Assembly (NCBI GenBank): GCA_959020035.1
Contig: CAUEQX010000050.1
Coordinates: forward strand, 1-11,882
Direction: 5' to 3'
Source of the DNA: an uncultured Collinsella sp.
Lineage (GTDB): Bacteria; Actinomycetota; Coriobacteriia; Coriobacteriales; Coriobacteriaceae
Length of the DNA: 11,882 bases
Positions 7,074 through 11,882 of this stretch are shown here, piece after piece. Each line of letters begins with the position of its first letter. Position 1 is the stretch's first letter. Made by a program: the position numbers and the translations under genes. The notes beneath the pieces are model-generated. The model was not told the DNA's origin. It saw only the letters and a program-made list of their open reading frames with translations, and did not search any database.

Positions 7074-7109
7074 AAGCTTCGGTCCTTTCGACCTGGCGTG
7101 GTAGATGAT

Positions 7110-8024
7110 CTAGCGGGAGGCCTCGTCGTCGAGCGCGCGCTTAATGCGGTCGCCCTCGGCAAGGAGGTTCTCCAGATAACGCTGGTCGCGGTCTTTGAGC
7201 GCTCGGCTGTAGGCTCCGAGTGCCTCGATCAGATGGTCGATCTCGAAGGCGAGCGCGTCGGCGTCGTCGATCATGAGCTCCGACCACATCTGGGGGTTGA
7301 GGTGCGCCACGCGGGTAAGGTCGCGGTAGCTACCGGCCGAAAAACCGTGGTGAACCTGGGCAGTCGGGCTTTTGACGTAGGCGTTTGAGACGACGTGCGC
7401 GAGCTGGCTCGTAAAGGCGATCACGCGGTCGTGCTCGGCAGCGCTGGTCACGCTGAACTTAGCAAAGCCCAGGGGGCGCACCATTTCGCGCACCTGGCCT
7501 AAAAGCTCGAGCTTAAGGGCGTCGTCCACCGCGGGCGGTACGAGCACCAGCGGGGCGCCCTGGAACAGGTCGGCACGGGAGTGAGCGTAGCCCGAGAACT
7601 GGGTGCCCGCCATGGGGTGCGCGCCCACAAAGTAAAAACCGTGCTCGCGGGCGAGCTCAAAGGCGCGCTCGCACACGATGCCCTTCACGCCCACGGTGTC
7701 AATCACCACGGGCCCCATGATGGCCTCGGTATCGGTGGCGTCGGCGAGCGCTTGGGCGTGCGCCTCGAGCCACTCGATGCAGGCCTCGGGGTAACAGGCC
7801 AGTACGATGATGTCGCACTCGCCGAGCGTCTCGTCGTTGAGCTCGCCGGCGACGGTGCCCATGCTGGCGGCCGTCATGACGTCATCGTCGGGGTCCCAGG
7901 CCAGCACGCGGACACCCGCCTGCGCATAGCCGCGGGCAAAGCTGCCGCCGATGAGGCCCAGGCCCACAATGCCGGCGCATTTGGGGCCGCCCTGGTTAAC
8001 GCGCGCGTTTCTCACCGTACCCAT
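7110..8024 (-). CDS. tyrA: Prephenate dehydrogenase
   Basis: This 304-residue enzyme oxidatively decarboxylates prephenate to 4-hydroxyphenylpyruvate, the precursor of tyrosine. The Rossmann fold is plain: GLGLIGGS (21-28) and an acidic Asp44 at the end of the second strand, which favours NAD over NADP. GAHPMAG (134-140), the catalytic-type His198 in EHD, SQLAH (206-210) and GSYRDLTRVA (231-240) are the family signatures in the helical C-terminal domain. There is no ACT domain and no fused chorismate mutase. The Rossmann loop starts later than in the shortest family members, leaving an extension of about 15 residues; GGAG six bases upstream supports the ATG at 8024, but I see no strong alternative. 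The start is three bases after the aroF stop, so the two are coupled. Confidence 0.95.
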   Translation of the reverse strand: MGTVRNARVNQGGPKCAGIVGLGLIGGSFARGYAQAGVRVLAWDPDDDVMTAASMGTVAGELNDETLGECDIIVLACYPEACIEWLEAHAQALADATDTEAIMGPVVIDTVGVKGIVCERAFELAREHGFYFVGAHPMAGTQFSGYAHSRADLFQGAPLVLVPPAVDDALKLELLGQVREMVRPLGFAKFSVTSAAEHDRVIAFTSQLAHVVSNAYVKSPTAQVHHGFSAGSYRDLTRVAHLNPQMWSELMIDDADALAFEIDHLIEALGAYSRALKDRDQRYLENLLAEGDRIKRALDDEASR

Positions 8025-8027
8025 GGG

Positions 8028-9050
8028 CTACTCCATGGTCTCTTGGCAGACGACCTCGCGGATGGCGCGGATGCGGCGCATGGTGTCGTCGAACTGGTCG
8101 GGGGTGAGGGCCTGAGCGCCGTCGGACCATGCGCGGCTGGGCTCGTCGTGGACTTCGATCTCCAGACCGTTGGCGCCGCAGGCGGTCGCCGCGAGCGCCA
8201 TGGGCTCAACGTAGCGGGTGTAGCCGGTGGCGTGGCTGGGGTCGGCAACGACGGGCAGGTGCGACAGGTGGTGCAGCACCGGCACGGCGTTAAGGTCGAA
8301 GGTGTTGCGGGTGCGGGTCTCGAAGGTGCGGATACCGCGCTCGCACAGGATAACGTTGTCGTTGCCCTCGCTCATGATGTACTCGGCGGCCATGAGCAGC
8401 TCGTCGATCGTGCCGGACATGCCGCGCTTGAGCAGAATCGGGGTCTGGGTCTTGCCGACCTCCTTGAGCAGGGGGAAGTTCTGGGTGTTGCGGGCGCCGA
8501 TCTGCATGACGTCAATCTTCTTGTCCAAGAAGACCTGCACGTCGCGCGGGTCCATGATCTCGGTGACGATCGGCATGTCGAGCTCGGCCGAGGCCTCGCA
8601 CAGCAGGTCCAGACCGGCGGGGCCCATGCCCTGGTAGGCGTACGGGGACGTGCGGGGCTTGTAGGCGCCGCCGCGCAGCATCGTGGCGCCGGCAGCCTTC
8701 ACGCGACGGGCGATGCGGATGAGGTTCTCGCCCTCGACGGAGCAGGGGCCGGCGATGACCTGGAACTGGTCGCCGCCGATTTTGACGCCGTGGCCACAGT
8801 CGATGACGGAGTCCTCGGGGTGGAACTTGCGGTTGGCGCGCTTGAACGGCTCGGAGACGCGCTGCACGCGCTCGACGACGTCCATGGACTCGAGCAGGAA
8901 CGGGTCGATCTTGGTGGTGTCTCCCACAAGACCGATAATGGTCTCGTTCTCACCGCGAGAGACGTCGGTCTTCAGGCCTTTTTTCTCAATCCAGCTGACG
9001 ATATGGCTGACGGCCTCGTCACTGGCGCTCTGCTTTAAAATTGCAATCAT
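8028..9050 (-). CDS. aroF: 3-deoxy-7-phosphoheptulonate (DAHP) synthase, type I-beta with N-terminal regulatory domain
   Basis: This 340-residue enzyme condenses PEP with erythrose-4-phosphate, the committing step of the pathway. Residues 1 to about 68 form the ferredoxin-like domain known from Thermotoga maritima DAHP synthase (MIAILKQSAS start, IIGLVGD at 38-44), which there mediates feedback inhibition by tyrosine. A TIM barrel follows: FHPEDSVID (76-84), AGPCSVE (100-106), RGGAYKPRTSPY (126-137), IQIGARN-like VMQIGARN (181-188), LLKRG, ILCERGIRTFE, and VADPSHATG. The expected metal ligands are Cys103, His273, Glu299 and Asp310, each one residue later than in the Thermotoga enzyme as I recall it. 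I chose the ATG at 9050 because the domain starts there and GAGG lies six bases upstream; the longer open frame to 9230 runs through regulatory DNA. This is the first gene of the operon. Confidence 0.96.
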   Translation of the reverse strand: MIAILKQSASDEAVSHIVSWIEKKGLKTDVSRGENETIIGLVGDTTKIDPFLLESMDVVERVQRVSEPFKRANRKFHPEDSVIDCGHGVKIGGDQFQVIAGPCSVEGENLIRIARRVKAAGATMLRGGAYKPRTSPYAYQGMGPAGLDLLCEASAELDMPIVTEIMDPRDVQVFLDKKIDVMQIGARNTQNFPLLKEVGKTQTPILLKRGMSGTIDELLMAAEYIMSEGNDNVILCERGIRTFETRTRNTFDLNAVPVLHHLSHLPVVADPSHATGYTRYVEPMALAATACGANGLEIEVHDEPSRAWSDGAQALTPDQFDDTMRRIRAIREVVCQETME

Positions 9051-9121
9051 GGTGTGCCTCTCACCTCGATGGTTAGCCGTTGCAAAAACGGCCCGCATTG
9101 CGAGCCGTATATATGGTGCAT
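9047..9121 (-). CDS. Candidate 24-codon leader peptide overlapping the aroF start
   Basis: An ATG at 9121 opens a 24-codon frame whose TGA (9049-9047) overlaps the aroF ATG as ATGA. It begins MHHIYGSQCGPF, with one Tyr codon (codon 5, 9109-9107) and one Phe codon (codon 12). There is no ribosome site before it, but the ATG falls about where a transcript from the candidate -10 box (9127-9132) would start, so it could be leaderless, as is common in actinobacteria. The frame runs through the terminator-like hairpin and its alternative. Aromatic codons are not enriched as in classical leader peptides. The ATGA overlap may simply couple aroF translation. A chance frame of this length remains quite possible. 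Confidence 0.35.
   Translation of the reverse strand: MHHIYGSQCGPFLQRLTIEVRGTP
9084..9108 (-). terminator. Candidate attenuator hairpin in the aroF leader
   Basis: On the minus strand ACGGCTCGC (9108-9100) pairs with GCGGGCCGT (9096-9088) over a three-base loop, nine pairs with one G-T, followed by five T (9088-9084). This is intrinsic-terminator shape and lies 34 nt before the aroF start, downstream of the likely promoter. A second hairpin, GCCGTT with AACGGC (9092-9087 with 9081-9076, five-base loop), shares the 3' arm and cannot form at the same time. A 5' arm, a shared arm and a competing arm form a simple termination/antitermination switch. On the plus strand no T run follows, so it serves the aro operon only. 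Confidence 0.6.
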
Positions 9122-9166
9122 GTGAGTTTATACTATTAGGCTCACTTTTGCGTTCTAAAGTGAGCC
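9122..9166 (-). promoter_or_regulatory. Candidate aroF operon promoter with palindromic operator
   Basis: Bases 9139-9148 and 9157-9166 form a perfect ten-base inverted repeat (GGCTCACTTT / AAAGTGAGCC, eight bases between). A third half-site GTGAG lies at 9122-9126. The three GTGAG/CTCAC cores start at 9122, 9141 and 9160, exactly 19 bases apart in alternating orientation. On the minus strand a -10-like TATAAA (9132-9127) or TAGTAT (9135-9130) lies between them. The -35 is poor: TTAGAA at 9158-9153 fits TAGTAT at 17 bp. The palindrome would cover the -35 and spacer, a position suited to a repressor or activator. No T run follows, so it is not a terminator. The regulator is unknown. Confidence 0.5.
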
Positions 9167-9211
9167 GCCGAGCCGTGTCTCCCACGGAATTGCAAAGCTT
9201 TTTCTTTTCTT

Positions 9212-9241
9212 TTGTTAGCCCATGTCGCACTTGGGTATAAT
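9212..9241 (+). promoter_or_regulatory. Promoter of tRNA-Arg(CCG)
   Basis: TTGTTA (9212-9217) and a perfect TATAAT (9236-9241) are 18 bp apart, and the mature tRNA starts 12 bases after the -10. A T-rich tract (9199-9216) just upstream could act like an UP element. It points away from the aro operon, so tRNA and operon are divergently transcribed from the 200-base gap 9051-9252. Confidence 0.7.
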
Positions 9242-9252
9242 GCCAATCGTTG

Positions 9253-9329
9253 GCCCTATTAGCTCAGGGGATCAGAGCGTCTGCCTCCGGAGCAGAAGGC
9301 CGTTGGTTCGAATCCAACATGGGGCACCA
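9253..9329 (+). tRNA. tRNA-Arg (anticodon CCG), CCA encoded
   Basis: The acceptor stem GCCCTAT pairs with ATGGGGC with one T-G wobble, followed by A and the encoded CCA (9327-9329). The D stem GCTC/GAGC, anticodon stem TCTGC/GCAGA and T stem GTTGG/CCAAC are all fully paired. The loop CTCCGGA (9285-9291) gives anticodon CCG (9287-9289), which reads the CGG arginine codon. The T loop is TTCGAAT. A promoter and a terminator flank it, so it is a single-gene unit. Confidence 0.95.
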
Positions 9330-9340
9330 TCGAACGTAAG

Positions 9341-9375
9341 ACCGTTCGAACCTCGCATGGTCCGGGCGGTTTTTC
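9341..9375 (+). terminator. Intrinsic terminator of tRNA-Arg(CCG)
   Basis: ACCGTTCGAAC (9341-9351) pairs with GTCCGGGCGGT (9360-9370) with two G-T wobbles and one mismatch, around an eight-base loop, followed by five to six T. The P-type ATPase starts 30 bases later, so it must have its own start of transcription here or rely on read-through; I see no clear promoter in 9376-9405. Confidence 0.75.
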
Positions 9376-9405
9376 TTATACCGACGCGACGTGATAGGAC
9401 GTGGT

Positions 9406-11882
9406 ATGGCAACGACGGATATCGAGCGCGGACTATCGACTGGCGAGGTCGAACAGCGCATTGCCGCCGGCAAGATCAACCGCAACATGGAGCTCAAAAC
9501 CAAATCGGTCCGCGAGCTCATCATCGAGAACCTCTGCACGCTGTTCAATTTGATCAACGTGATCTTGGCTTTCCTGGTCATTTTGACCGGTTCGTTTAAG
9601 AATCTGACGTTCCTGTTCGTGGTGTTCCTCAATACCGCCATCGGCGTCATCCAGTCCATGCGTTCCAAGAAGATGGTCGATAAGCTCACGCTGCTGACCT
9701 CCAAGAAGGCCATTGCGGTGCGCGACGGTGCCGAGGTGGAGCTCGACTTGGACCAGATCGTGCTCGACGACATCATCCGCCTGGGGCGCGGCGATCAGAT
9801 TCCCGCTGACGCCGTGGTGGTTTCGGGCGAGGCGCTCGTGAACGAGAGCCTGCTGACGGGCGAGAGCGACCTTATTAAGAAACAGCCCGGTTCCGAGCTC
9901 ATGAGCGGCAGCTTTATCGACTCGGGCCTGCTGTGCGCCCGTGTGATCCATGTCGGCGCCGACAACTACGTGGCCAAGATCAACAATGAGGCCAAGTACG
10001 TCAAAAAGGTCAATTCCGAGATCATGAACGCGCTTAATGCCATCGTGCGCTTTGCGAGCATTATCATGATCCCGCTCGGTTTGGCGTTGTTTGCCTCGAG
10101 TGTGAGCGAGCTGTGGGATGCCGCGGGAACCCCGGGCGATAGCGCGCTTTCGTGGTGCTTCTCCGAGCTGTTGGCTGGTCATGTGCCTTCGTCGGCGCTG
10201 CTGTCCACGGTGGGCGCCCTGCTGGGCATGATCCCGCAAGGCCTGGTGCTGCTGACCTCGTCGGTGCTCGCCATCGCCACGGTGCGCCTGGCCCGCCGCA
10301 AGGTGCTGGCACAGCAGCTCTACTGCATCGAGACGCTCGCTCGCGTCGACGTGCTGTGCCTGGACAAGACGGGCACCATCACGTCGGGTCGCATGGAGGT
10401 CGAGGGCACGTATCAGCTGCCGGTTGAGGGCGTGAGCCTAGGCGCCGGCTCGGAGGAGGCGGCTGTTCCCGTCGATACCACGGTGCTCGATTTTGCGCTG
10501 GCTAACGTCGCGCGTGCGACTTCGGCCGATGCCAACGAGACCTGCCAGGCGCTGCTCAACTATTACGCCGATCGCCCGGTCGAGGTGTCCGAGCCGCTGT
10601 CGGTCATTCCGTTCTCGTCCTCCAAAAAATGGAGCGGCGCGTCGTTTGCGCAGGGCTCCTATGTGATGGGCGCCGCGCAGTTTGTGCTTTCGGAGCGTGT
10701 GTTTTCGCAGGTCGAGAACCGTGTCGCCGAGCTTGCCGATACCTGCCGCGTGCTCGTGGTGGCGCGCGTGGACGGCTTTACGCCCGATGGCGATATGGTG
10801 GGCGAGGCCGAGCCCGTGGGCTTTGTGACCATCCGCGACGAGATTCGTACCTCGGCGGCCGAGACCATCGGCTACTTTAACGAGCAGGGCGTGACCCTCA
10901 ACGTGATTAGTGGTGATGACCCGCGTACGGTGTCATCGATCGCGCGCGTGGTGGGCGTGCCCGGGGCGGACGCTTACGTGGACGCCACGACGCTCGATAC
11001 GCCGTCCAAGCTCGATGCGGCGGTGGACCGCTACCACGTCTTTGGCCGTGTGACGCCGCAGCAGAAGCGTGAACTCGTGCAGGCGCTCAAGCGTCGCGGG
11101 CACACTGTGGCCATGACGGGTGATGGCGTCAACGACGTTTTGGCGCTCAAGGAGGCCGACTGCTCCGTGGCGATGGCCGCCGGCTCCGATGCCGCGCGCA
11201 ACGTGGCTGAGATCGTGCTCGTCGACAACGACTTTGCCTCGATGCCCGCCGTGGTTGCCGAGGGCCGTCGTTCCATCAACAACCTGCAACGCTCGGCTTC
11301 GCTGTTCCTGACCAAGACGCTGTTCTCGATGGGTCTGGCGGCACTCTGCATCGCGCTGCCGCCATATCCCTTTGAGCCCATCCAGATGACGCTCATCAAC
11401 TTCTTCTGCATCGGCGCGCCGGGCTTTGTTTTGGGCCTTGAGCCCAACAATGCTCGCGTGAAGGGTGCGTTTTTGACGAACGTGCTCAAGCGCGCGCTGC
11501 CGGCGTCGATTGCGGTCATTTTGGCCGCGGCGCTCGATATCTTTGTGGCTCGCGTGTTTGGGTTTAGCCAGCTCACGCTTTCGACCATGTGCCTGATCAC
11601 GTCGTGCGCGGCAAGCGTCAGCCTCATCTGGCGAATTTCGCAGCCGCTCACGCCCTTGCGCGTGGTGCTCTTCGTGTTCGTTGTTGCCGGCATTTTGACG
11701 GGTGTTATCGGCTTCCCGGAGCTGCTGTCCATTGCCAACCTGTCGGTGAGCCAGATGGTTATCTTGGCGGTTATCGTCGTCTTTACCTGCTCGGTATTCT
11801 TTAAGCTCGCCACGATGATGGATTCGCTTAAGCCGCGTCGCCGTCATGCGGCCACCGGCTTTGGTCGCGGTGTACGCGTGCG
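9406..11882 (+). CDS. P-type cation-transporting ATPase, CtpE-like (3' end outside window)
   Basis: The frame is open for 825 codons from ATG 9406 to the window end. It encodes a membrane pump that couples ATP hydrolysis to cation movement. In order: a short cytoplasmic N-terminus with the STGEVEQRIAAGKIN helix, membrane segments near 44-62 and 67-83, an actuator domain with TGES (151-154), segments near 211-231 and 264-290 with PQGL (277-280), the phosphorylation site DKTGT (Asp320), a nucleotide-binding domain with SSKKWSGASF and VMGAAQ, the hinge GDGVND (572-577), and several membrane segments from about 631 onward. KWSxxSF and PxGLVLLTS point to the CtpE group, linked in mycobacteria to calcium uptake; the ion here is not proven. 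PQGL replaces the usual PEGL. Family proteins are about 800 residues, so little is likely missing. AGGA lies seven bases upstream of the ATG; a GTG at 9391 is in frame but less likely. Confidence 0.9.
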   Translation, partial: MATTDIERGLSTGEVEQRIAAGKINRNMELKTKSVRELIIENLCTLFNLINVILAFLVILTGSFKNLTFLFVVFLNTAIGVIQSMRSKKMVDKLTLLTSKKAIAVRDGAEVELDLDQIVLDDIIRLGRGDQIPADAVVVSGEALVNESLLTGESDLIKKQPGSELMSGSFIDSGLLCARVIHVGADNYVAKINNEAKYVKKVNSEIMNALNAIVRFASIIMIPLGLALFASSVSELWDAAGTPGDSALSWCFSELLAGHVPSSALLSTVGALLGMIPQGLVLLTSSVLAIATVRLARRKVLAQQLYCIETLARVDVLCLDKTGTITSGRMEVEGTYQLPVEGVSLGAGSEEAAVPVDTTVLDFALANVARATSADANETCQALLNYYADRPVEVSEPLSVIPFSSSKKWSGASFAQGSYVMGAAQFVLSERVFSQVENRVAELADTCRVLVVARVDGFTPDGDMVGEAEPVGFVTIRDEIRTSAAETIGYFNEQGVTLNVISGDDPRTVSSIARVVGVPGADAYVDATTLDTPSKLDAAVDRYHVFGRVTPQQKRELVQALKRRGHTVAMTGDGVNDVLALKEADCSVAMAAGSDAARNVAEIVLVDNDFASMPAVVAEGRRSINNLQRSASLFLTKTLFSMGLAALCIALPPYPFEPIQMTLINFFCIGAPGFVLGLEPNNARVKGAFLTNVLKRALPASIAVILAAALDIFVARVFGFSQLTLSTMCLITSCAASVSLIWRISQPLTPLRVVLFVFVVAGILTGVIGFPELLSIANLSVSQMVILAVIVVFTCSVFFKLATMMDSLKPRRRHAATGFGRGVRV

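Noticed and set aside
7581..9038. 485-codon plus-strand open frame across tyrA and aroF
   Set aside because: It is the mirror of two well-identified enzymes, is rich in Gly, Ala, Val, Asp and His with no recognisable domain, and has no ribosome site.
9051..9230. Longer aroF with a 60-residue extension starting at 9230
   Set aside because: It would run through the operator palindrome and attenuator hairpin; the enzyme family begins at the ATG at 9050, which has its own ribosome site.
9433..11847. Long minus-strand reading frames (9433-10239 and 10933-11847) opposite the ATPase
   Set aside because: Their translations are low-complexity His/Arg/Asp-rich strings typical of the complement of high-GC coding sequence, and the plus-strand frame has all P-type ATPase motifs.
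1..11882. CRISPR array, prophage, toxin-antitoxin or defence island
   Set aside because: No short regularly spaced repeats, integrase, transposase or candidate defence genes are visible; coding content is housekeeping metabolism and transport.

Overview
The window looks like chromosomal DNA from a high-GC Gram-positive gut actinobacterium, most likely Coriobacteriia and Collinsella-like. This rests on G/C-rich third codon positions, the protein variants (AroE-AroK fusion, a Thermotoga-type DAHP synthase, a CtpE-like P-type ATPase) and palindromic intergenic repeats of a type I associate with that class. There is no rRNA or other taxonomic marker here, so the assignment is an inference.

Layout. 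Positions 1-252 (+) hold the 3' end of an ABC-transporter ATPase of the polysaccharide/teichoic-acid export type. A tRNA-Arg(UCU) with an intrinsic terminator follows (307-427, +). From 9050 down to 488 on the minus strand runs a nearly unbroken eight-gene operon for aromatic amino acids: aroF, tyrA, aroB, aroA, aroC, pheA, an aroE-aroK fusion and aroQ. Past the operon's upstream end, on the plus strand, lie a second tRNA-Arg (CCG anticodon) with its own promoter and terminator (9212-9375) and a large P-type cation ATPase that runs off the window (9406-11882).

How the genes work together. The operon encodes all seven steps from erythrose-4-phosphate plus PEP to chorismate: AroF, AroB, AroQ, the AroE domain, the AroK domain, AroA, AroC. 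It also encodes both branches to the Phe and Tyr keto-acids: PheA (chorismate mutase-prephenate dehydratase) and TyrA (prephenate dehydrogenase). Only the transaminase is missing. Most junctions are tight (7-nt overlap to 3-nt gap, and 36 nt before aroB). The exceptions are 169 nt between aroC and pheA, filled by a nested palindromic element, and 63 nt between aroEK and aroQ, holding a long hairpin.

Regulation visible in the sequence. PheA ends in an ACT domain with the phenylalanine-binding ESRP and GALY motifs. AroF carries the N-terminal ferredoxin-like regulatory domain of type I-beta DAHP synthases. Upstream of aroF there is a 28-bp palindrome over a candidate promoter, then a terminator-like hairpin with a mutually exclusive alternative hairpin, all inside a 24-codon leader reading frame whose stop overlaps the aroF start. 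This looks like an attenuator.

Most of the window is ordinary metabolism. The parts most worth a second look are the aroF leader, the REPIN-like element between aroC and pheA, the hairpin before aroQ, and the PQGL variant of the ion-site motif in the ATPase. I found no CRISPR array, no transposase, no phage genes and no defence system.
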